Notes: generated by a model from the sequence alone, not told the origin. DNA of 64,000 bases from Lutjanus erythropterus (GCA_020091685.1 CM034597.1:2116646-2180645), one strand, 5' to 3'. Positions 22,665-34,698 are shown, numbered from the stretch's first letter. Made by a program: numbers and translations.

Positions 22665-24930
22665 GTTTAAATGAAGGAGCATTCCTCTCTAAGCCACCTA
22701 CTTATACTGACAAGAAGACTAAATAAGCGTCCATCCCTGTGTTTTTTATTTTTCTAGTCTAGGCAGCAGCATCATTGGATTGCAAGCCTTAGGTGAGAAC
22801 GTGTGAGAAAAGGGCGGGGGGGTGATTGAGTTGTATCAACAGCTGAAATCTTTCCTAACCCCTGTAGCTGCAAGGTGATCACAATAAAGGGAGAAAAAAG
22901 AGCAGGTAATTTGGCTTCTTTTGACTCCAGGCAATCTTTCGGTATTTTCTAAGAGCTTTAGATTGGAGCAGGGAGGAGAAAGGATAAGAAAGGGAAAGGG
23001 TCTGCTCAGACTAATTGCCTAAGCGGCAGATCAATATCTGAGCTAAGAAGGAAAGACCACAGCTCAGTGACAAAACCGCCAATAGGTCCCAGGAGTTCAA
23101 ATGTTCCCCTGGGTTGGGATTTGTCATTCTTGCTGGAGCAGTGAAATCAAAATGGTGGTCGAGAAAAACGCGGTGGATATCCCCAATCAGTTGATGTCTT
23201 CTTTTCTAACAGAGTCCTAACAAGATCACACTGAGTTTGGATATGAATATGTATATATGTACATATAATATATGGTCTTCTACAGACACTTCTACAGACA
23301 TTTTAAACATCTGCAGTAAAATCACTCAAACAATAAATATGTCGCCTTGACAGTCAGGTTTTTGTGAGCCGACTCTTTGAATTTGTGAGGACATGTTTTT
23401 CCTTTCTTGAGTCTGTCCTTGGAGTTCAGTACTCAATGTCATTTCTGTACTGCGCTGCTCAGAAATCACTGCTGAGTGCAAACAATGTGTTACATATCTT
23501 CCCTTTTCTGTTGAGCTTAAGGTACTTCTCTTCAGTTGGTTCTCTTTCCGATGCTCAGCAACACACAGACTACCCAGATCTCCTACCCAGCAAACTGTTA
23601 AGATGACAATAGTGCATCATTCTGTGCAAGAAGAGAGAAGCCTGCCAGGCAATAGATGTTCAATATGTTTATGAGTCAGAACTTTCAGTCTTTTCCCAGA
23701 TATCATGGTATACCTGCCTACTATTTTAAACTCCTTTGAACCCACCCATCATGTTTGTCAATGACTGCTCTGAAGCCCTGAGTTTGGCATTGTGGAGGCA
23801 GACCATTTTTGGAGCCAGATGTAACTATATTTGCCGCTGTCGCTTCTATCCTGATTAGTTTGGGTTCTCAGTCAGCCTGTGGACATACTGTGGTAGTGAC
23901 TTGTCAATCACAAGGTAGTCACAGCCTAAAGCATACTTTGTTTTACTCTGTTTTACTCTAAATGGGACAATAGTTGGGTTGGGTGATTGGATGAATCTAT
24001 CGTCCATTGACGATGGGCTGAATCCATTGCCAGTTGAGTTTTTTTTTTTTTTTTTGGAGGGGGCTACGCTGGGTGAAGAGTGAGAGGTAAACAGCCTGGA
24101 GAGCCCAGCTCTTTGCACTCTTTTTACGTGGTTAATTCAGGATTTATTTCAATCAAACCAGAGCTGGTGGTTGTTGGGACAGTAGACAGACTAATGAAGA
24201 TAGCTTGGGTGAGTTTTACATGTTTTTCTGTTGAGTTTCAATGAAGTGTGTTTTACGAGGAGGTAATGAGCCAATTAAGCTCATCTTAGTTCAGTAAAAG
24301 ACAGAAACTTGAATTCAAAAGGTGTGCAGTTGTATTTCTCTGTTTAAAAAGGAAAATAGCTGTGAGAATATTCCATTTTTTGACACTTGTGCACGTAAAA
24401 TAAGGAATTTGCCACAGGAGGAGGTGGGAGGGAGACAAAGATATTGCCAATCCCCAATGGATGGGCTGACGATGGTTGGCTGGAAATTTTTAACATACGG
24501 TCCAACGCTAGACCATAATTTACAAAATTAACATCATGCTGTATTGAAGAAGACTTAAAAGTGGCAATTTAAACTCATTAGGAAAATGTTTATTGAGGTT
24601 ATAAGTCAAGAAGTAGACTCATTTTCTCATAAGATTACATATATCTGGATTTCTTTTTGCAACCAATGGAGGTTTGAGGCACTTCAGCACTGGCTTCACT
24701 TTTCAGACCCAGAGGCATCGTCCACTTTTTTGAAGTCAATGATTACTTGCCTCAAGGGTTTTACAGGGGACTATCAGCTGCACCACATCATTTCATCAGG
24801 TCAAGTACTCCTCCTCCTCTAGATGCTTTAAGACTGTTTTCTGATCCGACGTTCTCATGAAATGGATGACATCATTTATCCAAAACCATCAGAAATCACT
24901 TTTGCAAAAACATAAGTTCTGATCTGATGC
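22665..24930. other. No gene recognised
   Basis: Mixed composition. A poly-T run lies at 24038-24055. The segments around 23975-24030 and 24445-24485 share GATGGGCTGA-type words, hinting at another decayed repeat, but ends could not be defined. Frames at 23364-23606, 24322-24531 and 24586-24822 lack recognisable domains. Confidence 0.4.
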
Positions 24931-24939
24931 TGCAGTGGT

Positions 24940-25190
24940 TCATTGTTGGTAAGGTTTAGGAAAACTAAAAGACTTACAGAAAGAGCAAGGTTTGGAGTGA
25001 CTGTTACCCTGTGGTTAAAGGAAATCAATGTTTACTGTCAATAGGAAACGGGAAGTGAACAGAAGTAAACCATCCAACCACATCGACCTCCTCCATCTGC
25101 AGACTCTCTCTCTCACACTATTTCCTCGCTCCAAGAGTCATGATGCCTACCTCCGCTAGAGGGCTATGTCACCCAGTATAAGCTTACCTT
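24940..25190. repeat. Copy of the GGTTTAGG dispersed family
   Basis: GGTAAGGTTTAGGAAAACTA is followed by CTGTCAATAGGAAACGGGAAGTGAACAG, and then a CCATC-rich region with a CTCCGCTAGAGGGC tail. The first half matches the GGTTAGGTTTAGG core seen at 6640 and 40210. The second half resembles a GGAAACGGGAAGTGAACA extension I associate with the same teleost family. Confidence 0.5.
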
Positions 25191-26009
25191 ATGTCTGAAC
25201 GGCTGTAAAACAACTAACAAAGCTAACGTCACATGGATACTCGCTGCTATGCCTGTTGTGTGTATGTTCTACACCTGCCCCTTTCCTCGAATTGCCTGCC
25301 TGATACACAGTGAAGCATTATCTCACTGCATTTGCTCTGCCTGAGCCCGAGTTTTCACTCCTTTTTTGCTCGCTCCTTCACATAAAATATGCACATTTCA
25401 CACCTGTCACACTTTTGTTTACTGAATAACAGAGAGTGCAGTAAAACCACACATTCTAATTCTCATGGGGGGGCAGATATCAAAGTGCTGTTAAATCAAA
25501 CTGTGCATGCGGGGAGCCTCGCTTTTACATTTCTTCCTGTTTAATTCAAAAGCTGTTCACTTCAAAGCGACACCCAGGTTTTAATACAATCATTTGATTA
25601 GGAGTTTTCCAGAAGGACCTCATTTTCATAACAGACGGCTCCACATGGGGTCCACAGTGATCATTAAAAAAGTCACAAATGGATGCATATTAATTTTACG
25701 GTAGTTTACAGAGTCCACTCTCAGTCAACAGTGGCAACAGCAGTGAACAAAGGAGATCTAAGACAACAAGTACACGGCTTTATGGGGATTCTCTGTTGTG
25801 AGATGATGTTCCCAAGAAAGACATTTAGTACAAAATTGTTTTAATAATGACATTGTGGTGGCAAATGAAATTCTTGCCTAAATTATATTCGCAGATAATG
25901 TCTTTTTGCAACAGTTTATAGAACACACTGGATTTGCAAGGAGGTGGCTGGGGGGGGGGGGTGCAAGTACAGGACTTTATTAAAATAGTCCAGGGTTTGC
26001 ATCCAGAGA

Positions 26010-26175
26010 CAAGAGCTCAGGTTAGGGTAAGAAAATAGTTTAATTTTGAGAAATTTAGGCAAAAAGAACTTTGGATATAGTGTTGGGGAAAGCTTGTGAT
26101 TTTGGGTAGATTTTGGCAACAAAAGCTCTTTGGGTAGGGTTAAGGAAAGATCATCATTTTGGTTAAATATTATAT
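26010..26175. repeat. GGTTTAGG family, tandem units
   Basis: Consecutive diverged units are present: GGTTAGGGTAAGAAAATAG, AAATTTAGGCAAAAAGAACTT, GTGTTGGGGAAAGCTTGTGAT, GATTTTGGCAACAAAAGCTC and GGGTAGGGTTAAGGAAAGAT. These follow the GGTTAGGNTTAGGCAAN / GGAAAGAT alternation typical of this family. Confidence 0.55.
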
Positions 26176-26325
26176 GAATTTCATGTCACACACTAATATT
26201 AAATAATGCTGTAGTCACTATGAGAGGATAATGTCTCATGCATTATTATCTATCATCTATTTTTCATAGAAACGTATTTCAATTGATATTAAGTTTCCCA
26301 CAAAAACATATTTGCTTTCGCAAAT

Positions 26326-26811
26326 TAGTAGGTCTCCAAATTAGTATGTCGCACCACCAAAACAGCTCTGACCCGTCCAGGCATGGACTCCACAAGACCT
26401 CTATGAAAGTTGGATTGCACTGTGTTCTGACACCTTTCTATCATAGCCAGCATTAACTTTTTCCGCAAGCTGTGCTACTTCTGTGGGATCAGACCACACA
26501 GGCCACCCTTCACTTCCCATGAGCATCAGTGAGCCTTGGGCACCCATGATCCTGTAGCCAGTTCACTGGTTGTCCTTCCTTGGACCACTTTTGTTAGGCA
26601 CTAACCACTGCATACCAGAAACACCCCACAAGACCTGCTGTCTGCTGACCTGGAATCATATCATTCTTTTCCTTCTTCCAACACATCAACTTTTAGCACT
26701 GATACTTGCTGCCTAACATATCCTGCCGCTTGACAGGGTCCATTGTAATAAGATTATCAGTGTTATACACTTCACCTCTTAGTGGTTTTAATATTGTGCT
26801 TGATCAGTGTA
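26326..26811 (-). mobile_element. Tc1-like (Tc1/mariner) transposon, internally deleted
   Basis: On the plus strand (antisense to the transposase) the sequence has CACCAAAACAGCTCTGACCC, GGCATGGACTCCACAAGACC, GTGTTCTGACACCTTTCTAT, GAGCCTTGGGCACCCATGA, TGGTTGTCCTTCCTTGGACC and ACACCCCACAAGACCTGC in the order expected for a teleost Tc1-like family. It ends at the conserved terminus CCTCTTAGTGGTTTTAATATTGTGCTTGATCAGTGTA at 26775-26811. Most of the catalytic core is missing, with a junction near 26400-26425. The residual minus-strand reading (for example QKWSKEGQPVN) holds stops and frameshifts. The left inverted repeat is decayed. The right end abuts the TA expected for Tc1/mariner insertion. Confidence 0.85.
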
Positions 26812-27099
26812 GAGCTAAACAACGGATCATATTTAGCAAGAGCATTTTGGCATATGTGGGCGAATTAATCTTCATGGGTACACAAATTATGCTCCAAAGC
26901 AAGAAGGATTCTGCACACCACAGCTATAATTTCAAGGAGAGGGGGCTCTACACAAAGGAAGGGAAATCAAATAGCAATTGTCTGCTGATGCAACGCACAA
27001 CGAACTTCATTAATTCCTGTTTTTCTGTGTTGACAATTATCCCATTCAGAGCCTGCCGCTCTGCAAAATAACATGCTGCAATTGAAACACTATTAGAAA

Positions 27100-27900
27100 T
27101 TTCCCATTTTTTATACAGCAGGTCAGATCCGCCGCCACTGCCCAAACAAAAAGGAGGTCTTTGTGAAACCAGCTGATTTTTATTCCTGCTGTGAAAGTGC
27201 AAAGCGGCAGGGAGGGAGGTGGAAGTCTCTCTCTCTCTCTTTCTCTCTCTCTGTCTGTCTTTCTGCTGGGGTTTGGAAGGATATGGCTGGACGATGGCAG
27301 CAGCGGGTGGGGTGGGAGGTGGGCTCGCAGACTAATTGCCCAGAGCATGGCAGGGTGATAAAGCGACAGGCCGAGCAGAGTGACGGCCGTGGCAGTGAAA
27401 GGACCCTGCTCATAGCAACACCATAAAAGCTAATTACCACCATACAAAGAGCCGCCCCTGCCATTGTGCCATTTGGAAAAGAGCAGGGAGAAAAACAGTG
27501 AGCTAGATGGAGAGAGAGGGAGACGAACAAGTGAAAGAACCCGCAGCAATAAAGACTTAACCAGTAACAATTAGTCTCCAGTGCTGCTAATGAGAAAGCC
27601 AAGATAAAACGGTGGGCTAAATTTAAACGTAGGGGGTTCCATAGCTTCTCTCCAGGGCTCAATACTCTGCCTTGCCAATAATGGATAAGTCCTCCTAGAG
27701 TGTGAGAGCAGGAGGCACAAATACCTCCCCTGGCCTGTGTGGGTAATAAAGTCTTGAGCCTTGGTGGCTGGCGGCACTGGAATGAGCTACCTGCCGCAGG
27801 GTGGAGGGATACTCTCTGGGGAGACAGGTGCAGTGCGGTTAAGTAGGCAAAACAAATGGCCGGGGGATATGTTACATATAGCTCCACTATGCAGATACAT
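27100..27900. promoter_or_regulatory. Candidate conserved noncoding block
   Basis: GC-richer unique DNA surrounds homeodomain-type cores: GACTAATTGCCCAGAGC (27330-27346) and ATAAAAGCTAATTACC (27423-27438). It also has TCTCCAGTGCTGCTAATGAG (27574-27593) and long motif-dense non-repetitive stretches. A (CT)n tract at 27228-27262 interrupts it. A 235-codon minus-strand frame (27180-27887) spans the block. Its Leu/Ser/Cys/His-rich composition, the repeat-encoded RERERE tail and the lack of domains argue that it is not a gene. The enhancer reading is inference. Confidence 0.35.
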
Positions 27901-28289
27901 GCACCATGGGGAAAAACATGGGAGATACATTAACAGATTCTTGGATTGGCTCTGAGTGTGAGAAATCAAGCAAATACAGGGGATTTGGATACTGTACATT
28001 TGGCAGGAGATTGGCACACTGTACATTTGAGCAAAGGCAGATCATAAGGCAGCTTATGATTTTAATGAAATGCACAATTATGCTTTTTAGCTTTTTTTTT
28101 TAACCACTAAACCAATGAGCACATTTATGGGATTCCCACTTGGACCGATCCACAATTACACGTTTATTGTTGTGGACTGTAGCAGCCGTTAGCAGACACA
28201 ATTCCTTTTTCTGCTAGCTGGCACACATGTGGGGAGCCTGTGTGGGAATGCTGGCACGATATTGCGCTGTTGTGGTATGATGCTGCTAC

Positions 28290-28530
28290 AGAAACTGAGC
28301 CCTCTCCAGTCAGGACAGCATTAGCACGGCTGGGATCGGAGAGGAATGGGGAAATATAGAGAGAAAATAAGCCTGGATGTCATTAAATCAGCAGCGGGGC
28401 CAACAGTGTTCGACCTCTCCTTCCATTTCTCTCTGTTCAGCCAATCATGGGCCAGGAGTCGAGTAAAGATCAGCCAATTAAGGAGAGAGCCCTGATCCAG
28501 TCAAAAATGGATAGAGTGTAAGGATGTGAT
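28290..28530. promoter_or_regulatory. Candidate conserved noncoding segment
   Basis: Balanced-composition sequence with GGATGTCATTAAATCAGCAGC, GTTCAGCCAATCATGGGCC (a CCAAT-type core) and GATCAGCCAATTAAGGAGAG. No open frame. The regulatory reading is an inference from texture only. Confidence 0.3.
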
Positions 28531-31009
28531 GTGGTCATATCACATCTATGTCAGTTAGGTTTGACGACATATGTTGTGTGTGCTCTAACCAGCTGCAGAA
28601 TGTCAATTTAGTTTAACAAAAAAACACCAATAGCAATAGCATGATTTTTGTTCTAACAGAAAAGCTTGATTTAACACCAACTGACTAAATATTGTACTGA
28701 CAAAATATTGTTGCACAATTTAGCAAACAAGCCATACCTGCAAACATGTTTCAAATATACAAGGTTTGTTCAATAATGAATAAATCCATTGGGAGCTGAT
28801 ATGTTGGCTTTATTCAAATCAACCCTGCAGACTTTGCTTTGGCCATCTTGGTGACTAGCAGATTGGAAACTGTTCAATCCCTCTCTGTTTAATTTGTAGG
28901 TGTCTTTAGATTTCCTTTGTAGTTAGAAGGCTGTCCTGTCCTGACATCTTGACGGGCCAACTAACTTAACATTTCCTGCACAGGGAGCAGCTGCTCACAC
29001 ACCCCTTGGATCAGGTTGTGGGTTGCCAGGTGACAGATGGGTTGAACTTTTACAAGTATTTTATGGTTATTTTCTGTGTAGATTGTGTTTTATAGACAAT
29101 TCACCAACTTGGCTGATGTCAGGCAAACATACAAAAGGTACTGATCCATGTATGATGGTTATTCATAAAAAAAAAAAAGTTTGAGGGCCATGCAGATTAC
29201 GGGCATTTCCCAGGAGAAACAACAAAACAGCAGGGCACTGGGGGATGGAGTGATGTTGGCAGGTCTGAAGCCAGCCCAGTCAGGAGAAGATTATGATCCT
29301 GGTTACAAACAAAACCAACATATATTGTAGGGATGAGAAGGAACACAAAGTCCAGTGTCTCTAGTATAAAAGTTGGACACCTTACACACCTTGTCTTTCC
29401 TGACATACTGGACAGAACACTACTTTCAGCAATGTCAATCATGTGTTACAAAATCACCCAATATGTATATAATTAGCCCACTAAAGAACTGTCAGTTGAT
29501 AAAGATGATGATCTAATTACACTAGGTACATGCTACTATACTAACAATCTCCATTAGATATCTGCATGTAAATGCAGAATCTGTTGACAAGGTGCAAGAT
29601 TTTCGTAACAGACGTGTTCTGGTTTCTGTTTGTAGTATTGGCCAGTGATGTCTGAGTGGGCTTTGGCTGCATACAGGTAAACAGTCCATGTGTACAGCAA
29701 AAGAGACCGAGCGCACTGGCCCAAAATGCAATCTTGGAAGCCACTGTCTTAAGGGCGGCCCTTCATACTGGAGCGGTGACATTGTGTGCTTATTACTGAG
29801 GAGACTGGGAGCACAGCAGCTTTTCTGGTAAGACATGCCCATGTCGGTAGACAGCAAGCTCTCCGGTAGTCTGGTATCACAAGACTAAGTGGGCAACTGA
29901 CAAACCAAATCTCAAGCTGATGGCTGGACTGGAAACAATGACCAGTGCACATTAGAGTAAGTCTAGTCTTAACCAGGATATCCATCTGGATATCTGTGAG
30001 CAGACCTCTGGCATGGGTTTCTTTTTTGTCATTAAACTAAAGGACTCTCTGGTTGCCAGTTTGGATTAAATTAATAATAATTTAATGTGTCAACTTTGTC
30101 AAACAAACTGGGAAAGTGATTCATAAGCATCACTTTCCAAAAGCCTCTAAGCAAGTGTATAAATATAATTTTTTGGGAGAACCAACTAAAAGAGATATGA
30201 TCAAATAGAAACCCAGGAAGACTGGCAAATATGGAAGGTATACAACACATATACAGTACATATGTCCTTTCTTTTCCCTATATACCCTACTATACACACA
30301 CATCACAGAGTCACGTCCTCAGAAGTCTACCTGTGTCCAGCAGTGAGTGAGCCACCTCTTTGATCGTGACATCCTGGGGAGAAGGAAAGAAGCAGCAATC
30401 CCAGCAGGCCCTGACTGTAATGAGGGGGCAATGAGGTTTGAAGCTGCTCATTACCAACACCTAGAGCTGCAAGGAAGCCGAGGCTGACAGCCGCCGAGGC
30501 AGGAAGGACCCTGGGAGGGGCCGCCGTGTGTGGTAGAGGCAGTGGAAGGAACAAATGGGGGGCCAGGAATAGATGTCACCTCCAGGGTTTCAACTGACAG
30601 TAGTTTTTTCTTCAACATGGATTCCTGTAATCTCGCCCTGAAGCTGCTGGTGGTTGGGTTGAAAAAAAAAAAGTCATTTAAACCACTAATAAAACCCTCT
30701 TCAAAAATAATTAGACCATTATGAAATGCTAAAAGTCAGTGCTGTCACAAATGTGACCACTTTCCTGACAAAACACCCCCACAATTTTCATCTTCTCAAG
30801 GTGGAAAAGCCCCTGAAACATGAGCCAGACTCTCATGGGACACCAAAGCTCTGCTTTTAAAATCAGACTAATGAAAGTCTTTAAGGTTAGCAGTCGCTGA
30901 GGGCAGGGTGACCCGTGCTGTATATTTAATGACAGGGAAAACTCCACGCTACTGTGGGAAATGAAGGATTAATTTACTAAAACACCATTGTACAGCTGAT
31001 TGGATGAAT
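28531..31009. other. No gene recognised
   Basis: Unique-looking DNA. Overlapping minus frames at 29522-29857 (111 codons) and 29541-29744 have no recognisable domain. The 30330-30600 part is GC-rich, with GCTCATTACCAACACC and GACAGCCGCCGAGGCAGG, and may be another conserved noncoding segment. An A-rich run lies at 30661-30672. Confidence 0.4.
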
Positions 31010-31425
31010 AAAACAGCAGTGAATTTAACTGCGAGCTTTACAAACCGTTTTAAGGAAATGGTGATGAGACAACACCGGCTGGGCTGATGTCTGCTGTATA
31101 TCGACTGCATCATGATGAATTAATTCAATGGGATGACCAGTCATTTGGTTTGAAAACATGAACTATATAATAACCTGTCACCCTCATTTTGTCTGCCTCT
31201 CCCTCTGCCCGGGGTTTCTGACAAGCCCCGAGGTAATTAATACTTGTCAAACACCTCTACATGCAACCTACCCTTTCCCATTACACAAACACATTAACAA
31301 ATACTTCCTCGTACCGCAGGACTGACGTCGCCACATCCGCAAACCCACCGGGCTAATTGACTCTTGACAGGGAGATCACGGAGAGAGATCTTGCTAATTA
31401 CCTGAGTCTGCAGTCATATTAAAGA
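31010..31425. promoter_or_regulatory. Candidate conserved noncoding segment
   Basis: Dense non-repetitive motifs include GCATCATGATGAATTAATTC (31110), CCCCGAGGTAATTAATAC (31225), GGGCTAATTGACTCTTGACAG (31351) and TCTTGCTAATTACCTGAG (31389). The repeated TAATTA/TAATTG cores with flanking GC-rich words resemble homeodomain-rich developmental enhancers. A CA microsatellite bounds it on the right. Inference only. Confidence 0.35.
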
Positions 31426-31426
31426 C

Positions 31427-31427
<1 letters not shown>

Positions 31428-31461
<34 letters not shown>
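31428..31461. repeat. (AC)n microsatellite
   Basis: About 17 uninterrupted CA units. Confidence 0.97.
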
Positions 31462-31469
<8 letters not shown>

Positions 31470-32319
31470 TCTTGAGTTCCAGTGATATTTGTATTCAGAG
31501 TCATAAAAAGAAGAGGTTGGGCGTAGCGACGGGGAGAGCTGTCTGCTGTTCTACAACTTCTTAATTAACCATCATAGCACTGGTTCGGCTGGCTGACAGA
31601 GAGACGGAAGCAACATGGAGTCAACTGGTTCTCTGTAACCCGACTGAAAGAAAGAGAGAAAAAGAGATAGAGAGAAAGACATAAGGGATAATTGACTGTC
31701 TTAGCTGTGCTTTCACACCAAGCAGGTCCTGAGTGCTTCATCTAAACTCCAGAGTGTTTTCATCTTTTGCCACAACGGCAACACAAATGGTGTTTGAACT
31801 CAGGTGGTTAACACTGGAATAACATTTTTTTTTCCCTTTTTGAGTTAAGTGGGAAAAAATGACATGGTAAACCACCTCAGAAAAGAACAGTTACGGGCAA
31901 AAGCAACAACTTGCTTTAGCGTCTGATGATTGGAAAAGCAGAGTGGACAAACTGGTATAAACCAATACCTCATTCTAAATTCAGCTGTGTCTTTGCTTTT
32001 CACTGACTACATAAGACAATACTAGTCAAGAAAGCAGGTCATTTCATCTTGGTCAACAGTGGTCTATTTTAATCATGACCAAACTTAACCAGCCCATTCT
32101 CACTTCTAATGCATCAAAAACAGCAGCTTGGTCAGTGATGCAGCACTATGACACTGTTGGTACCCCATGGGCATCATTTCTGGAGACGCCTCTCAAAAGT
32201 TATGTTTTTATGTGGTCTTGAAGTCAAAAGTCAGCGTTAACATCTTTTTAACTTACCTAATGTACATTAAATAAAGTTATATATAACATACATAAGTTAT
32301 GTTATGGAAGCTACGTTCA

Positions 32320-32830
32320 CTTGCTGGAACAATTAGTTGATTAATCAGTTAGTTCCCAAACTTTTTCTGGCATGCCCCCCTTTCAGACCCCACAAAAATT
32401 TCAAGTGCCAGCCAACTGACAATTTTTAATCAATCAATAGCAATAAATGGGGATGGAACTGATAAAACAAAGGCTTAAAAAGTTGAATTTAGTGAAATAA
32501 AGCAGCAGGATAGAAACAGCAAACAGCCTGTCCCCTTAGTTTGGGAACCACTGATTTAGTCGATCAAAAGAAAATTAGTTGCAGAATATTTTGATGATCG
32601 ATTAATCTTTTTGTTTTCAAGAAAAGTATCAATCACTTGCTGGTTTCAGCTTCTTAAATGTAAAGCTTTGCCTTTGTCATTTATGAGGGTAAATGAAGAG
32701 TCTTTGGGTTTAGAACTATTGGTTGGACAAAAAGAAAAGGGAATTTGAAGATATCACATTGAGCTCTGGAGATTTGTGATGAGCATTTTTTCAAATTATT
32801 TGACATTGTGTAGAATGGACCAATGGGCCA
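32320..32830. repeat. Dispersed TTAATCGATT-type repeat, split by a hAT insertion
   Basis: Left piece: GAACAATTAGTTGATTAATCAGTTAG. Right piece: TTAGTCGATCAAAAGAAAATTAG, then GATGATCGATTAATC. Further words are TTGCTGGTTTCAGCTTCT, CTTTGGGTTTAGAACTATTGG, TTTGAAGATATCAC and GAGCTCTGGAGATTTGTGATG. This order matches a very common teleost repeat whose consensus runs continuously through the GATTAATCGGTTAGTCGATC sequence. Here that sequence is interrupted at about 32352-32552. The far end of the repeat is missing after about 32830. Confidence 0.8.
32346..32553. mobile_element. hAT-like MITE, 208 bp, nested insertion
   Basis: The ends are CAGTTAGTTCCCAAACT and, in reverse complement, CAGTGGTTCCCAAACTAAGG. 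CAGTGGTTCCCAAACT is a familiar hAT terminus in fish and other vertebrates. It interrupts the surrounding repeat. The flanks tcagttag (32345-32352) and tgatttag (32552-32559) agree at 6 of 8 positions, so the target duplication is only approximate and overlaps the assigned ends. No coding capacity. Confidence 0.7.
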
Positions 32831-32879
32831 TTCTGCAGACAACATGCTGCAGACAAGACCTGTGCTGGCAGGCTAGTTT

Positions 32880-33175
32880 GCTTGTTAGTGTTTGTGTCTT
32901 GGTAGCCTCCCTGGTTAGCAAGGACACTCATTGTCTTTTTGTGTCTTATGTGTTGTTGCTAACCTCTCCTAGCAACTGCACTCACTGTCACTGTACACTC
33001 TACAATGTGTCTGGCTAGCTGCACTGACTAGCAAGGTCACTTCTTGTCTCATGTGTTTTACTAGCCTCCCTGGCTAGCTAAAACACTTGTTGTCTCTCTA
33101 TGTATTATGTCTTGCTGCTCCTCACTTAGCAAGGACAGTCATTGTTTTTTGTGTGTAATGTCTTCTGACTTAGTA
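32880..33175. repeat. Degenerate tandem repeat (TAGCAAGGACACTCATTGTC)
   Basis: TAGCAAGGACACTCATTGTC (about 32917), TAGCAAGGTCACTTCTTGTC (about 33030), TAGCTAAAACACTTGTTGTC (about 33077) and TAGCAAGGACAGTCATTG (about 33128) are each followed by a TGTGT(C/A)TTATGT-like stretch. Spacing is irregular, about 47-55 bp or multiples. The 80-codon frame at 32776-33018 is incidental. Confidence 0.65.
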
Positions 33176-33890
33176 GGTTAAGTTAACTTTAATTTGTTGG
33201 CTTTACTTAAATTGAAGTTAACTTAATTTTGTACTTAATTTATTAATAAAAAAGAACCCTTGTTTGCACTTTTGTCGCAGTTTTTCGTTTTTCCTTTTGT
33301 CTCCTGGTTACTTTTAATTATTGTTACATCCCTCGTCCCCTAGCCCAAACATTGGAGTTGTAATAACAGATTTGGAGTAAGGATGTTAATGATTTATAAT
33401 TAATTGATTAATTATTAATTGATTAATCACCATTCAGAGGTTAACCAATTAAAAATGTATTCAGAGATTTAATCAGTCTAGAAAAGTCAGTAATTGCACC
33501 TCTTGTCTGGCAGAGCCATTTGTTGAATAAGAACTTAAATGAGGAAAATAATAAAACTATCAATTCAGGAAAATTCCCAAAATTTGCATATGTGACTGTG
33601 ACCACTGAGTAGAACAAAGAAGAAGCTGGGAGTAAGTTAGATTTTAGAAGATTTAGTGAAATAGAGACCCATTTTGATTGAATGCTCATATTGATAATGT
33701 ATTAAACATCACTGATTAAAGAGTAACTAATCTGAGTACTTTTTGAATACTTTGTACTTTTACTTGTGTATATTTTTAACACCAGAACATTTGTAACTGA
33801 GTAAAATAATGGAGTACAGATTTCAACAAGATGATTCCCGCTTGTCTGAAATAACTTGCTGTAGAAATAGAGTGCATGACTCACTGCATG

Positions 33891-33894
<4 letters not shown>

Positions 33895-33933
<39 letters not shown>
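33895..33933. repeat. (TG)n microsatellite
   Basis: About 19 TG units. Confidence 0.97.
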
Positions 33934-33934
<1 letters not shown>

Positions 33935-33939
33935 GCAGG

Positions 33940-34690
33940 ACATTAGCATGAGATGATTAATATCATAATGAGATCAAAATTCTTTCCTCACAGTGACCAA
34001 AGATAAGAAAAGAACAAACTCCTGGTTTCAAATTATCATCTGACTGAGGTTATTTCTTTATTTTCATGTGGCAGAAGCGAAGACACTATTTTTATAATTT
34101 ATCACAGTCGCTCACACAGACAAACCCACACAGACTCAGTCAGGGGTTTGTAATATTGTGCCCTTCTACAGATTCAATTATGTGTCTTTCATCAGCCAAT
34201 TACAGCGTATAAATTCACAGCTGTTACCACGCCTGCAGGAACCAAGGTAACCCCTTATTCACCATCCCACATGATTGACACACACATAGAACCGTGAACA
34301 CACAGAGATGTACATATCCTGTCCAATCCATTCACAGAGATACTGGGTTTATCTCCTGATATACTGAATCATTTGGTGGTTTAAGGAAATTCCACTTTTA
34401 TACAAACTTGGTCTTATTTTTGCAGTTTTACATAATATATAGATCCTTTGGGGAAATTTAGGCATCCAGGCACTTATACAACATACAGAACATAAATACA
34501 TGCGAGAATATAACAATAAAAATAAGACTTTTAGAATAAATAAAATAAAAGCTCAATAGATGTGATAGTCGAGGCACAAGAACTATTACATAAAGCTGTA
34601 ACTACAATAGAGCGTGTACTTATGTAGGGTATAATAAATAAATTGAGTAAATAATAGAGTAGATATTGCAAATGTAACAAATGTAAGGTG
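33940..34690. other. No gene recognised
   Basis: AT-rich. The stretch at 34190-34280 (CAGCCAATTACAGCGTATAAATTCACAGCTG) has conserved-noncoding texture. No supported gene. Confidence 0.4.
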
Positions 34691-34698
34691 CTTATAAG

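Noticed and set aside
23930-24560. DNA transposon with GATGGGCTGA-containing inverted ends
   Set aside because: Left and right words do not align convincingly as either direct or inverted repeats, and no target duplication was found.
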